Source: Gammaproteobacteria bacterium
GTDB taxonomy: Bacteria > Pseudomonadota > Gammaproteobacteria > UBA6429 > Thiohalophilaceae
Reading direction: 5' to 3'
Assembly: GCA_029881995.1 (NCBI GenBank)
Contig: JAOULO010000030.1
Span: 1-39,808 of the forward strand
Length of the DNA: 39,808 nucleotides
Of this stretch, positions 25,780 to 35,355 are shown one piece after another (within the stretch, counting starts at the first letter, position 1; the number at the start of each line of letters is the position of its first letter). The notes beneath the pieces were generated by a model. The model saw only the letters and a list, made by a program, of their open reading frames with translations. It had not been told where the DNA came from and searched no databases. A program made the translations under genes and the position numbers.

Positions 25780-27270
25780 TTAGCCTTTATTACATCTGTC
25801 CAGTAAATACTGACTCAAGAGAGGGACTGGGCGACCTGTGGCCCCTTTGGTTGCACCTGATTCCCAGGCAACACCGGCAATATCCAGGTGAGCCCATTTT
25901 AATTTTTTGGTAAAGCGGGCCAGGAAACAGGCTGCAGTGATCGTTCCGGCATCACGTCCACCGATATTGGCCATATCGGCAAAATTACTCTTGAGTTGCT
26001 CGTCATATTCTTCCCACAGCGGTAATTGCCAGACCCGATCTTGACTGGTGCTGGCCGCAGCTTTGATATCTTCTACCAGTTCATCACTATTACTTAACAG
26101 GCCAGCGGGGTGTTTACCCAGGGCAATGACACAGGCACCGGTCAGGGTCGCAACATCGATCACCGAGGCAGGTTCATATTTTTCACTGTAAGTCAGAGCA
26201 TCACAAAGTATCAGTCGACCTTCTGCATCGGTATTGAGTACTTCAATGGTCTGGCCAGACATACTGGTCACCACATCACCCGGTTTATTGGCCAGCCCAT
26301 CGGGCAGGTTTTCACAACTGGGAACAATGGCTACCACATTGAGGTCTGGTTGTAGTTCAGCAATGGTTTTCATGGTGCCAATGACACTGGCGGCACCACA
26401 CATATCAAATTTCATTTCATCCATGGCCTGACCGGGTTTTAATGAAATTCCACCAGAATCAAAAGTAATGCCTTTACCGACCAGGACATGGGGTTTGTTG
26501 TTCTTATCGGCACCGGAATATTCGAGAATAATCAGTTTTGGGGCCTCACGACTGCCCTTGGCAACAGAAAGAAATGAGCCCATGCCCAGTTTCTCCAGCT
26601 CTGTTTGTTCCAGGATCGTGGCCTTGATATTTTTATAATCATCGGCAATCTGTACCGCCTGTTTGGCGAGATAGGTAGGAGTACAAATGTTGCCGGGCAG
26701 GTTACCCAGTTCCCTGGCGAGATTAACACCCAGGCCAATGGCATTGGCTTCCTTGATGGCTTCCCGATTAGAGACTGACTCAGTATCCGCAGAGATAAAA
26801 ACTGTTTCCAAGGGATGTTTTACCGGTGTCTTTTCACTTTTGGTTTCCTCAAACCGGTAATCGGTGTAATGGGCTGATTCCACCACCTGGCGTATTTTGC
26901 GATGGGTCCCCATACCGGGGACTTCCAGCTCAGTCAGGCAAATAAAAACAGATTGACTGGCGGAGGAATTAACAAATTTTAAAGAGGTGTTGCAGATTTT
27001 CCGAAACTGACTGGCAGTGAGTTTGTCTTTTTTACCACATCCAACTAACAGGACACGTTTGGCAACAACCTCAGACAATTGGTGCAATAACAGGGTTTGG
27101 CCTGACTTGCCCTCAATATCACCCTGTTTGACCAGATTTGTTATGAATCCCTGGCTAATCTTATCAAGTGCTGAGGCCGACGGGCTCAATTCATTGTTTT
27201 CAAATACACCAACAATGACACAATCAACGGAAACTTTATCCGGGCTTTGATTGTCAAGAGAAAAATCCAT
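25780..27270 (-). CDS. pepA: Leucyl aminopeptidase (cytosol aminopeptidase, M17)
   Basis: This 496-residue enzyme removes N-terminal residues from peptides. The two-metal centre is seen in VGKGITFDSGGISLKPG, MDEMKFDMCGAASVIG and NTDAEGRLILCDAL, with the signature NTDAEGRL complete. The N-terminal regulatory domain (about residues 1-160) is typical. In E. coli PepA also binds DNA; whether this one does is unknown. The ATG on the minus strand follows an AGGAG-type site (CTCAAGGAG just upstream). It is divergent from lptF with 144 bases between, an arrangement conserved in E. coli. Confidence 0.97.
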   Translation of the reverse strand: MDFSLDNQSPDKVSVDCVIVGVFENNELSPSASALDKISQGFITNLVKQGDIEGKSGQTLLLHQLSEVVAKRVLLVGCGKKDKLTASQFRKICNTSLKFVNSSASQSVFICLTELEVPGMGTHRKIRQVVESAHYTDYRFEETKSEKTPVKHPLETVFISADTESVSNREAIKEANAIGLGVNLARELGNLPGNICTPTYLAKQAVQIADDYKNIKATILEQTELEKLGMGSFLSVAKGSREAPKLIILEYSGADKNNKPHVLVGKGITFDSGGISLKPGQAMDEMKFDMCGAASVIGTMKTIAELQPDLNVVAIVPSCENLPDGLANKPGDVVTSMSGQTIEVLNTDAEGRLILCDALTYSEKYEPASVIDVATLTGACVIALGKHPAGLLSNSDELVEDIKAAASTSQDRVWQLPLWEEYDEQLKSNFADMANIGGRDAGTITAACFLARFTKKLKWAHLDIAGVAWESGATKGATGRPVPLLSQYLLDRCNKG

Positions 27271-27340
27271 GCAAACTCCTTGAGGGTTATGATTTTACGG
27301 GAATAACCAAATAAGCATGAGTGCTTACTGGGCATACCTA

Positions 27341-27346
27341 TATAAT
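27341..27346 (+). promoter_or_regulatory. Candidate -10 box for lptF-lptG
   Basis: A perfect TATAAT lies 69 bases before the lptF start in the AT-rich pepA-lptF gap. No good -35 box is seen at normal spacing. The dyad-rich gap must also hold a pepA promoter on the other strand. Confidence 0.35.
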
Positions 27347-27414
27347 GGTATTACAATTAAAAAATTATAGATAGATACTCGAATAGGCTTTCAAATTGTG
27401 GTTGAGACAATAAT

Positions 27415-28509
27415 TTGCGACTCATCAATAAATATCTGACAAAAGAGATATTTTCTTCCTTGCTGGGGGTTGCAGCCGTCCTGCTATTAATCCTCATTAG
27501 TGGCCAGTTGGTTTCCCTTTATTCAAAGGCAGCAAGCGGTGCTGTACCTGTCGATACTATTTTGATCGTTTTAGGTCTGAAAAGCTTGAGTAATATTGCA
27601 ATCGTTCTACCCCTGGCTTTTTATCTTGCTGTCTTACTCGCCTTTAGTCGACTCTACCGGGACAATGAAATGGCCGTTCTGGCAGCCTGTGGCATTGGCC
27701 AGTGGCGATTATTACGACCAGTTTTAAAGCTGACTTTCTTCTTTGCCATTTTTATTGGTGCACTGACCCTCTATGTATCCCCCTGGGCTCTGGACAAAAC
27801 CCGTCAACTGGTTCAGATATCAGAGTCTAAAACTGATATTAAAGCTATTGGTACGGGCAAGTTTCAGGAAACACCCAGTGGCGAAGGAGTGATTTATATT
27901 GAAGAAACTAAGGAAGGTTCTGAGGAACTGCAAAATATTTTCATTCAACAAAAAAGCGAAAACTCTAATTCAATCATTTCATCTTCCTCCGGTCAGCAGG
28001 TAACAGATGAAAAAACCGGCATAAGATATCTGATTCTTGAAAATGGTTATCGTTATGATGGTCAGCTGGGTAAAGGAGAGTATGTCGAGATACGTTTTAA
28101 AAAACATGGTATTCGTCTTACCGATCAGGAGTTACTTTCAGCCAATCGGCGCCACAAGGAAATTTCTACTTATGAGTTATGGAATACGTGGGAAAGGCAT
28201 GACGTGGCTGAATTACAGTGGCGGATTTCTACGGTATTGTTGTGCATCATCCTGGCTATTCTCGCATTACCATTAAGTAAAACATCATCAAGACAGGGTA
28301 AATATACCAAAGTTGGTCTGGCCTTACTTATCTATATAATTTATACAAACCTGTTAAATGCTTCTCGGGTCTGGATTGAAAGAGGGGAAATTCCTTATTC
28401 AATTGGTTTGTGGTGGGTTCATGCCATTATGCTTGTCATTGCAATGTCGTTTTATATTCAACCTGTATATTTCAAACGTCTAGTTTCCCGAAAACGGAGT
28501 GTGCATTAA
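27415..28509 (+). CDS. lptF: LPS export permease LptF
   Basis: This 364-residue inner-membrane protein is a subunit of the LptB2FG transporter that extracts lipopolysaccharide from the inner membrane. It has the YjgP/YjgQ layout: N-terminal LINKYLTKEIFSSLLGV, three transmembrane segments (LLILISGQLVSLYSKAASG, LPLAFYLAVLLAFSRLYRD and the next), a periplasmic beta-jellyroll domain (about residues 130-250), then three more helices. The start is TTG with an in-frame stop just upstream, so it cannot be longer. The ribosome site is weak. lptG follows after 3 bases. Confidence 0.94.
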   Translation: MRLINKYLTKEIFSSLLGVAAVLLLILISGQLVSLYSKAASGAVPVDTILIVLGLKSLSNIAIVLPLAFYLAVLLAFSRLYRDNEMAVLAACGIGQWRLLRPVLKLTFFFAIFIGALTLYVSPWALDKTRQLVQISESKTDIKAIGTGKFQETPSGEGVIYIEETKEGSEELQNIFIQQKSENSNSIISSSSGQQVTDEKTGIRYLILENGYRYDGQLGKGEYVEIRFKKHGIRLTDQELLSANRRHKEISTYELWNTWERHDVAELQWRISTVLLCIILAILALPLSKTSSRQGKYTKVGLALLIYIIYTNLLNASRVWIERGEIPYSIGLWWVHAIMLVIAMSFYIQPVYFKRLVSRKRSVH

Positions 28510-28512
28510 CTC

Positions 28513-29577
28513 ATGAAAATACTCGATCGGTATATTGGGAAGTCTATTATTGGTGGGGTGTTGTCGGTCCTGTTGGTATTGCTGATCCTGGATACCCTGG
28601 TGGGCTTCGCGGGGCAATCACATGTTATTGGTCAGGCAGGATATTCCATGTGGCATGCTCTGGGTTATGTCTTGTTACGTATGCCGCAACAGCTATATGA
28701 ATTATTTCCTATGATAGCTTTGCTTGGTACGATGGTGGGCCTTGGCGGCCTGGCAAATAATAGTGAATTGATTGTGATCCGGGCGGCGGGAGTTTCAATG
28801 ACTCAGTTCATTGTTTCAATTTCTAAAACTGCCTTTTTGGTTGTTCTGTTAGCAATTTTTATTGGTGAGGTTATTGCTCCACCCGCAATACAGTATGCCA
28901 AGTTACAGCGTGTCAAAGCCCTGTCACGTCAGATAACCCTGAATACAGATTTTGGTCTGTGGGTGCGAGATGGTGATTCTTATGTCAATGTGCGTAGGGT
29001 TGAAACAAACGGAATACTGACAGGTATTACCCTGTATACATTTAACGAAATAAACCAACTAAAAAGTTTAACCACAGCAGCCAGAGCAAACTATGATGGT
29101 GAGGACTGGTATCTGAGTAATGTTAATAGAACAGTATTTACAAAAAAAGGCCTAAAGGTATCTCACGTAAAAAAGGAAAAATGGGTAACTCTACTCAGTC
29201 CAAATCTGGTTAATGTGGTGTCTGTGTCACCAGAGAATTTATCCATTTGGAAGCTTGTAAGTTATATTGATTATCTAGAGGAAAATGGTCTTGATAGTTC
29301 AATGTATAAACTATCCTTTTGGACTAAGGTATTTATGCCAATTACGATAACCACCATGATTTTAATTGCCATCCCCTTTGTTATGGGGTCCTTGAGACAT
29401 GCAAGTATAGGGCAACGTATATTGATTGGTTTTATGGGGGGGCTGGGTTTTTACCTTATAAATCGCCTGTCGGGCCAAATGGGTATTGTCTATGGCCTGC
29501 CAGCTATATTAAGTGCTGGATTACCTACCTTGTTAGTTTTAATGTGGAGTCTCCGTGTAACAAAAAAACTTAAATAG
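28513..29577 (+). CDS. lptG: LPS export permease LptG
   Basis: The product has 354 residues and the same permease fold as its neighbour. It starts MKILDRYIGKSIIGGVLSVL, followed by LDTLVGFAGQSHVIGQAGYS, YELFPMIALLGTMVGLGGLA and NNSELIVIRAAGVSM, all LptG-like. The central periplasmic domain is followed by PITITTMILIAIPFVMGSLR near the end. It pairs with LptF to form the transmembrane path. Its stop lies 4 bases from the convergent RDD gene, so no terminator fits between them. Confidence 0.95.
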   Translation: MKILDRYIGKSIIGGVLSVLLVLLILDTLVGFAGQSHVIGQAGYSMWHALGYVLLRMPQQLYELFPMIALLGTMVGLGGLANNSELIVIRAAGVSMTQFIVSISKTAFLVVLLAIFIGEVIAPPAIQYAKLQRVKALSRQITLNTDFGLWVRDGDSYVNVRRVETNGILTGITLYTFNEINQLKSLTTAARANYDGEDWYLSNVNRTVFTKKGLKVSHVKKEKWVTLLSPNLVNVVSVSPENLSIWKLVSYIDYLEENGLDSSMYKLSFWTKVFMPITITTMILIAIPFVMGSLRHASIGQRILIGFMGGLGFYLINRLSGQMGIVYGLPAILSAGLPTLLVLMWSLRVTKKLK

Positions 29578-29581
29578 ATAA

Positions 29582-30109
29582 TTATTTTTTAACTATCATA
29601 TGTGTGCCAGAGATTTTATCTCTCCAGGAAACATCCCAGTGATCTATTACCAGCCATATACTCCCAATAATGAGTAACCATGTTGGGTTTAAACTAATTA
29701 ACCCGGCTGGAAAAAACTTTATCTGAAATGTCTCTGGCACATAGAACCGGACAAGACACAAGACCAGAATTCCCCAGGCCGGGAGTCCTGATAGAAAACG
29801 GATAGATGCCTGTTTCCAGCTTATTAAGGAACCATCAAATTGTTCGATTCGTATATGCCAGACATGCATGCCCAGGGTTTGTCCACCATGTACCCAGAAC
29901 CAGGCGAAAAACAGAAAACATACCAATAATAAATACAGACTGATTAATGGGTTATCCGGGGATATCAGGCCAGCTTGAGTGAGTGGTACAGTGAGGGCGG
30001 TTGCAATCAGCAGAACTGCCAGGAGAAGCAGACCATCATAAAATGATGAGATAAGCTGACGCAATACACCGGCATTAATTTTTTCATTTTTTGTTTCAGG
30101 TTCACTCAT
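29582..30109 (-). CDS. RDD-family membrane protein
   Basis: This 175-residue protein has about four hydrophobic segments. The RDD pattern is seen in the first helix (RQLISSFYDGLLLLAVLLIA), the FWVHGGQTLGMHVWHIRI block and the terminal DHWDVSWRDKISGTHMIVKK. RDD proteins are of mostly unknown function, some proposed as small transporters. Next to lptF/lptG it may be envelope-related, but convergent orientation argues against cotranscription. Its promoter region lies opposite that of the DUF2173 genes. Confidence 0.87.
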   Translation of the reverse strand: MSEPETKNEKINAGVLRQLISSFYDGLLLLAVLLIATALTVPLTQAGLISPDNPLISLYLLLVCFLFFAWFWVHGGQTLGMHVWHIRIEQFDGSLISWKQASIRFLSGLPAWGILVLCLVRFYVPETFQIKFFPAGLISLNPTWLLIIGSIWLVIDHWDVSWRDKISGTHMIVKK

Positions 30110-30183
30110 GATTGAGACTTGCAGTTACCAGGACAATATGTTGATATTGTAGACGGATATATTTACAACATACATATAAGAAA

Positions 30184-30211
30184 TTGGCAATATCAAAATA
30201 TTTTTTAATAC
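30184..30211 (+). promoter_or_regulatory. Sigma-70-type promoter for the DUF2173 genes
   Basis: TTGGCA (30184-30189) and TAATAC (30206-30211), spaced 16 bases, lie in an AT-rich gap 23 bases before the ATG at 30235. The sequence AATACT one base on gives a 17-base alternative. This is the best promoter match seen in the window. Confidence 0.55.
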
Positions 30212-30234
30212 TTGGATAATTTAAATGAGGGGCC

Positions 30235-30591
30235 ATGACTATTATCAATGAGTTAGCCGGTATTAACGGCGTAATTGCTGCAGGTGAATATTCCTACCGG
30301 GGTGACCGGTTTTCCTATCAGGGCCAACTGGATGAAGAAAAAGCCAGAATGGCATCCATTATGTGCAGGGCAACAACCATGGCTGTGCACATGCAAACCG
30401 ACATGATGAAATCACTGAATGCGGATTGTGGCTGTGCACCATCGCGTGGCTGGGTTGTGAGAGGTGCCCAATTCAGTGTTTGTGTTATTGCCAATGTGTT
30501 TTGCTTTATTGACAATAACGCCACATCACTCAATGAAATAATAAAACTTATGCGCGACAAGGTTCCGAATCAGGATGCGCAATTAGTCTAG
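30235..30591 (+). CDS. DUF2173 protein 1 (Roadblock/LC7-like)
   Basis: This 118-residue protein is one of three tandem paralogues. It has an LAGINGVIAAGEYSYRGDRF start, a helix rich in Met and Ala (MCRATTMAVHMQTDMMKS), an internal CGCAPSRGWVVRGAQFSVCV and the end IDNNATSLNEIIKLMRD. These blocks match the third gene closely and the DUF2173 family in general, whose fold resembles Roadblock/LC7 regulators. The four cysteines in the middle (DCGCAP and VCVIANVFCF) are not shared by the middle paralogue. A GAGGGG site precedes the ATG. It has the promoter of the set. Confidence 0.72.
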   Translation: MTIINELAGINGVIAAGEYSYRGDRFSYQGQLDEEKARMASIMCRATTMAVHMQTDMMKSLNADCGCAPSRGWVVRGAQFSVCVIANVFCFIDNNATSLNEIIKLMRDKVPNQDAQLV

Positions 30592-30618
30592 AACAAATCG
30601 GAGTGGAGGATATTATTA

Positions 30619-30954
30619 ATGGCTGATCTCGATAGTTTGATGAAACTGGATGGCGCAGAGGCGGCGTTTAAATTTAGCCCAAGTGGCGAGCTTATTGAAC
30701 ATAAACTGGCAGATGGAAGTAGTTTGAATGAGTCTGCCTTGGATCTTCTGAGTCATGTCTGTGTAGCAAATATGTCCATTGCAACCATGCAGGCCCGTGG
30801 TTGGGAAAATATGACGGGCATGCAGGGTTTCTATCCGATTGAGGGTTTCACCATGGTGGGTTTTGACTGGACGGCCGTAGCCAATGGTGAATACGGTGTG
30901 GTGATCCCCAACGACAAGGTGGATTACGAGAAGGCCTATGCGGCACTGGCTTAA
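30619..30954 (+). CDS. DUF2173 protein 2 (divergent paralogue)
   Basis: The product has 111 residues. It starts ADLDSLMKLDGAEAAFKFSP like the others (L-x-x-L-x-G-x-x-x), has SGELIEHKLADG in place of the D-G-M-L-V-E segment, and a helix VCVANMSIATMQARGWENMT. The C-terminal block differs: GFTMVGFDWTAVANGEYGVV then IPNDKVDYEKAYAALA, without the WVVRG and IDNN motifs. It probably forms a distinct subfamily and may pair with protein 1 or 3. GTGGAGGA (30603-30610) is a strong ribosome site. Confidence 0.68.
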   Translation: MADLDSLMKLDGAEAAFKFSPSGELIEHKLADGSSLNESALDLLSHVCVANMSIATMQARGWENMTGMQGFYPIEGFTMVGFDWTAVANGEYGVVIPNDKVDYEKAYAALA

Positions 30955-30966
30955 GAGGGCTGCATA

Positions 30967-31299
30967 ATGATTAAACGATTAATGGCGCTTGATGGTGTTA
31001 TGGCGGTCTGTCATTTTCGTGATGATGGGATGCTGGTAGAAGGTTATGGCATGCCCCAGCAGGAGATGCTGGCCGGGCTTGCCAAGTTTGCCCATGATTA
31101 CAAACGCATGGTGCAGGGAAATGCCGATCAGCTGGCGATGTTTACCCAGGTCAACGGCTGGACCCCACCGGGCGGTTGGGTTGTTCGTGGGCCAAAAACG
31201 GCGGTCTGCAGCGTGGGAAATGTGGTCTGTGTGATTGATAATAATGGAAGTTCGCTGAATGAGATCATGCAGCAGTTGACTGAGGCCTCGCGCTGGTAG
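30967..31299 (+). CDS. DUF2173 protein 3 (Roadblock/LC7-like)
   Basis: The product has 110 residues. It begins MIKRLMALDGVMAVCHFRDD, then GMLVEGYGM and a helix KFAHDYKRMVQGNADQLAMF. It shares GWVVRG and IDNN-x-x-SLNEI with protein 1 (GGWVVRGPKTAVCSVGNVVC, VIDNNGSSLNEIM). It starts 12 bases after the second gene with GAGGGC upstream, so the three form one unit. purL follows 63 bases on, with a small CGGCC/GGCCG hairpin between (31324-31341) that lacks a T-run. The purL transcript may arise from this unit. Confidence 0.72.
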   Translation: MIKRLMALDGVMAVCHFRDDGMLVEGYGMPQQEMLAGLAKFAHDYKRMVQGNADQLAMFTQVNGWTPPGGWVVRGPKTAVCSVGNVVCVIDNNGSSLNEIMQQLTEASRW

Positions 31300-31362
31300 A
31301 AAAGCCCGTCTTCCAGTATCATTCGGCCTTTCTATTGGCCGGACCCCAGGTGGTAATCTGAC

Positions 31363-34300
31363 ATGCTGCAAATCAGCGGTAGTGCTGCATATTCTCCTTT
31401 TCGCTTAGCCAAATTGCTCGATGCCTTACAGGCCATCGAACCTGCTATTCAGGCCATACACACCGAATTTGTCCACTTTGTAGAGACTGAGCTCAAATTA
31501 TCTGGCGATGAAATATCCATTCTTGAGCAGTTGCTTGATTATGGTGAAAGCTCAATAGTGGAATCATCACATCAAGGTCGTCTGATAATTGTGGCACCAC
31601 GGCCGGGTACTATCTCTCCCTGGTCCAGTAAGGCGACTGATATTGCCCATAATTGTGGCCTGGCATCGGTTAAACGAATTGAACGTGGAATCGCCTTTTA
31701 TATCTCGACCACTCAAAATCTTTCAGATCAGACGGTCAACGCAATTAAACCCTTGCTGCATGATCGCATGACAGAGGTTGTGATGTTTGGCTTTGATGAA
31801 GCTGAGGCCCTGTTTGTTCAGGCTGAACCGAAGCCGTTTACAGCGGTTGATATCCTGGGGGGAGGTCATGAGGCCCTGATAAGAGCCAATTCAGAGCTGG
31901 GTCTGGCTCTGGCAGATGATGAAATAGATTATCTGGTTGAGAATTTCATCGCACTGAATCGAAACCCAAGCGATGTTGAACTGATGATGTTTGCCCAGGC
32001 TAATTCAGAACACTGTCGTCACAAAATTTTCAATGCCGACTGGATCATCGATGGCAAGGCTCAGGAAAAATCCCTGTTCAAGATGATTCGTAACACCCAC
32101 GAAGTGACTCACAAAGGGATTTTGTCTGCCTATAGCGACAACTCTGCTGTGATGGCAGGGTTTAAAGCGGGACGTTTTTACCCAGATGCCAAGACCCATG
32201 AGTATGACTATCATGAACAGGATATTCATATCCTCATGAAGGTAGAAACCCACAACCATCCCACCGCGATTTCTCCCTTTCCGGGTGCAGCAACCGGTTC
32301 GGGTGGAGAGATCCGTGATGAAGGGGCGACGGGGCGTGGTTCCAAACCCAAGGCCGGTCTGTCGGGTTTCAGTGTCTCCAATCTGAAAATTCCAGGTTAT
32401 GAGCGTCCCTGGGAAACCGATCACGGTAAGCCAGATCGCATCGTTTCCTCCATGGACATCATGCTGGAAGGGCCAATTGGTGCGGCGGCCTTCAACAACG
32501 AGTTTGGCCGACCCAATATCTGCGGTTATTTTCGAACCTATGAAGAAACCGTCGCCGGTCCCTCAGGGGATGAAATTCGCGGCTATCACAAGCCCATTAT
32601 GTTGGCCGGTGGGGTCGGTAACATCATGGGCCAGCATGTCGACAAGGGTGATATTCCGGTGGGAGCTCAATTGGTGGTGCTGGGTGGCCCGGCCATGCTG
32701 ATTGGTCTTGGGGGCGGGGCAGCCTCTTCCATGGCCACTGGCGAAAGTCACGAAGATCTGGATTTTGCCTCAGTACAGCGCGGTAACCCTGAGATCGAAC
32801 GGCGTGTGCAGGAGGTCATTGATCGTTGCTGGCAACTAGGTGATGCCAACCCTATCGTATCTATTCACGATGTGGGTGCTGGCGGTCTGTCCAATGCCTT
32901 ACCGGAATTGGTGCATGACAGCGATCGGGGGGGACGCTTTGAGCTGCGCACCATTCCCAATGATGACCCCGGTATGTCACCCATGGAAATCTGGTGTAAC
33001 GAATCCCAGGAACGATATGTGCTGGCAGTCAAAGCCGAAGACATGTCCCTGTTCAGTTCACTGTGTGAGCGTGAGCGCTGCCCTTATGCCGTGCTTGGTG
33101 AGGCTACTGAAGAAAAGCAGTTGGTGGTGGGTGATGCTCATTTTGATAATAAGCCTATCGATCTGCCGCTTGAGGTGTTACTGGGCAAACCACCCAAGAT
33201 GCTGCGGGATGTTCAGCATCGACCCTTCCACAAGCCCGAATTTAATAGCAATTCCATCAGTGATCTCCAGGAAGCAGCAGAAAGGGTGCTGAGTCTACCT
33301 ACCGTGGCCTCAAAGAATTTTCTGATCACCATCGGTGATCGATCGGTGACGGGGCTGGTTACCCGTGATCAGATGGTGGGCCCCTGGCAGGTACCGGTGG
33401 CCGATGTGGCCGTCACCGCCAGCAGTTTTGATACGTTTACCGGTGAGGCCATGGCCATGGGTGAACGCACTCCCGTAGCTTTATTACATCATGCCGCCAG
33501 TGCGCGCATGGCGGTAGGTGAAGCCATTATGAATATTGCCGCAGCCAGAATTGGTGAGTTAGGTGATATGGTCTTGTCCGCTAACTGGATGGCACCTGCT
33601 GGGCATCCTGGTGAGGATGCTGGTCTCTATGAAGCAGTAAAAGCGGTTGGCATGGAGCTTTGCCCGGCACTCGGTATCGCCATACCCGTGGGTAAGGATT
33701 CCATGTCCATGAAGACGGTCTGGCAGGAAGAAGGTCAGCAACGAGAAGTTACAGCACCCCTGTCGCTGATTATTTCGGCCTTTGCCCGAGTACTGGATGT
33801 GCGTAAGACCCTGACACCTGAGCTCAAAACCGACCAGGGTGATACGGATCTAATCCTGATTGACCTTGGTAAGGGTAAGAATCGCCTGGGTGGCTCCAGT
33901 TTGGCCCAGGTGTATAAGCAGATTGGCCATCATCCTGCTGATCTTGATGATCCCAATGCCCTGAAACAGTTTTTCTCTGCCATCCAGACCCTGAACGAAA
34001 AGGGCCGACTACTGGCCTACCATGATCGCTCTGATGGGGGGCTGTTTGCCACGATATGCGAAATGGCCTTTGCAGCCCATTGTGGTGTGGATATTCGACT
34101 GGATGGTCTGGGAGAGGATTATACGGCTAGCCTGTTTACTGAAGAACTGGGTGCTGTCATTCAGGTCCGACACCAGGATACCGATGAGGTCCTGGCCTGG
34201 TTACATGATTCAGGACTGGGTCATTACAGCCATGTCATCGGTCAGTTAAACCAGGAAGACCGAATTCGTTTTACCTTTGATAAACAGGAAGTCCTGCTCG

Positions 34301-35259
34301 AGGATAGGGCCAACTGGCAACGGGTCTGGGCTGAAACAAGCTATCGCATGCAGGCCATCAGGGACAATGCAGATTGCGCTCAGCAGGAATTTGATAGCCT
34401 GCTTGATCGCGATGATCCAGGCATAAACGTCAAACTGAGTTTTGATCTGGACGAAGACATCACTGCACCATTTATCAATACGGCAAAACCCAAAATGGCT
34501 ATCCTGCGTGAACAGGGGGTCAATGGTCAGATTGAGATGGCCGCAGCCTTTGATAAGGCCGGGTTCAATAGTGTTGATGTCCACATGAGCGACATTATTC
34601 ATGGCCGTGTCAAACTGGAAGAATTCAAGGGGCTGGTCGCTTGCGGTGGATTTTCCTATGGTGATGTACTGGGGGCCGGTGGCGGTTGGGCTCGTTCCAT
34701 CCTGTTTAATCAACGAGCCCGAGATGCTTTCGAGGCCTTTTTCCATAGGGATGACAGTTTTGGGCTTGGGGTCTGTAATGGCTGTCAGATGATGTCACAC
34801 CTTAAGGCTTTGATACCCGGTGCAGAACACTGGCCTCGGTTTTTACGCAACCACTCTGAACAGTTTGAGGCCCGTTTTTCACTGGTCGAGGTACAGTCTT
34901 CTCCTTCCATTTTGCTTTCAGGAATGGAGGGCTCCCAAATGCCGATAGCCGTTGCCCATGGGGAAGGCCGGGTCGTCTTTGATTCAACCGAAAAACAACA
35001 ACAGGCTATGACAAGTGGCCTGGTGTCTCTGAACTATGTCGACCACTATGGAAAGCCAACAGAAACATATCCATTCAATCCCAATGGCTCACCTGATGGT
35101 ATTACTGGCCTGACAACTGAGGATGGACGATTTACCATCATGATGCCTCATCCTGAACGTGTCTTTAAGGCAGTCCAGCATTCCTGGCATCCTCAGGATT
35201 GGGCCGAGGATGGCCCCTGGCTGAGACTGTTTCGAAATGCCCGTAACTGGGTGGGCTAA
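31363..35259 (+). CDS. purL: Phosphoribosylformylglycinamidine synthase (single-chain)
   Basis: This 1298-residue enzyme of purine synthesis turns FGAR and glutamine into FGAM. It is the long fused type: an N-terminal domain (about 1-160), a linker, two AIRS-like ATP-binding halves, the signature [20 protein letters not shown] near residue 300, and the C-terminal glutaminase. There the catalytic Cys1138 lies in GVCNGCQMM, with [15 protein letters not shown] before it and the [15 protein letters not shown] end. AGGTGGT precedes the ATG. The gene is complete and shows no odd residues in the motifs listed. Confidence 0.98.
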   Translation: MLQISGSAAYSPFRLAKLLDALQAIEPAIQAIHTEFVHFVETELKLSGDEISILEQLLDYGESSIVESSHQGRLIIVAPRPGTISPWSSKATDIAHNCGLASVKRIERGIAFYISTTQNLSDQTVNAIKPLLHDRMTEVVMFGFDEAEALFVQAEPKPFTAVDILGGGHEALIRANSELGLALADDEIDYLVENFIALNRNPSDVELMMFAQANSEHCRHKIFNADWIIDGKAQEKSLFKMIRNTHEVTHKGILSAYSDNSAVMAGFKAGRFYPDAKTHEYDYHEQDIHILMKVETHNHPTAISPFPGAATGSGGEIRDEGATGRGSKPKAGLSGFSVSNLKIPGYERPWETDHGKPDRIVSSMDIMLEGPIGAAAFNNEFGRPNICGYFRTYEETVAGPSGDEIRGYHKPIMLAGGVGNIMGQHVDKGDIPVGAQLVVLGGPAMLIGLGGGAASSMATGESHEDLDFASVQRGNPEIERRVQEVIDRCWQLGDANPIVSIHDVGAGGLSNALPELVHDSDRGGRFELRTIPNDDPGMSPMEIWCNESQERYVLAVKAEDMSLFSSLCERERCPYAVLGEATEEKQLVVGDAHFDNKPIDLPLEVLLGKPPKMLRDVQHRPFHKPEFNSNSISDLQEAAERVLSLPTVASKNFLITIGDRSVTGLVTRDQMVGPWQVPVADVAVTASSFDTFTGEAMAMGERTPVALLHHAASARMAVGEAIMNIAAARIGELGDMVLSANWMAPAGHPGEDAGLYEAVKAVGMELCPALGIAIPVGKDSMSMKTVWQEEGQQREVTAPLSLIISAFARVLDVRKTLTPELKTDQGDTDLILIDLGKGKNRLGGSSLAQVYKQIGHHPADLDDPNALKQFFSAIQTLNEKGRLLAYHDRSDGGLFATICEMAFAAHCGVDIRLDGLGEDYTASLFTEELGAVIQVRHQDTDEVLAWLHDSGLGHYSHVIGQLNQEDRIRFTFDKQEVLLEDRANWQRVWAETSYRMQAIRDNADCAQQEFDSLLDRDDPGINVKLSFDLDEDITAPFINTAKPKMAILREQGVNGQIEMAAAFDKAGFNSVDVHMSDIIHGRVKLEEFKGLVACGGFSYGDVLGAGGGWARSILFNQRARDAFEAFFHRDDSFGLGVCNGCQMMSHLKALIPGAEHWPRFLRNHSEQFEARFSLVEVQSSPSILLSGMEGSQMPIAVAHGEGRVVFDSTEKQQQAMTSGLVSLNYVDHYGKPTETYPFNPNGSPDGITGLTTEDGRFTIMMPHPERVFKAVQHSWHPQDWAEDGPWLRLFRNARNWVG

Positions 35260-35355
35260 TACGTAAAATAAACCTGTCATATTCGGTGACCCTTAACATT
35301 CCGGTGCTATGCTTTTCTGAGGTTGTTCAGATTGCTTCAGGGGCCATACCGGCTG

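Noticed and set aside
34246-34746. 166-residue minus-strand ORF inside purL
   Set aside because: Antisense to the purL glutaminase region; no independent support.
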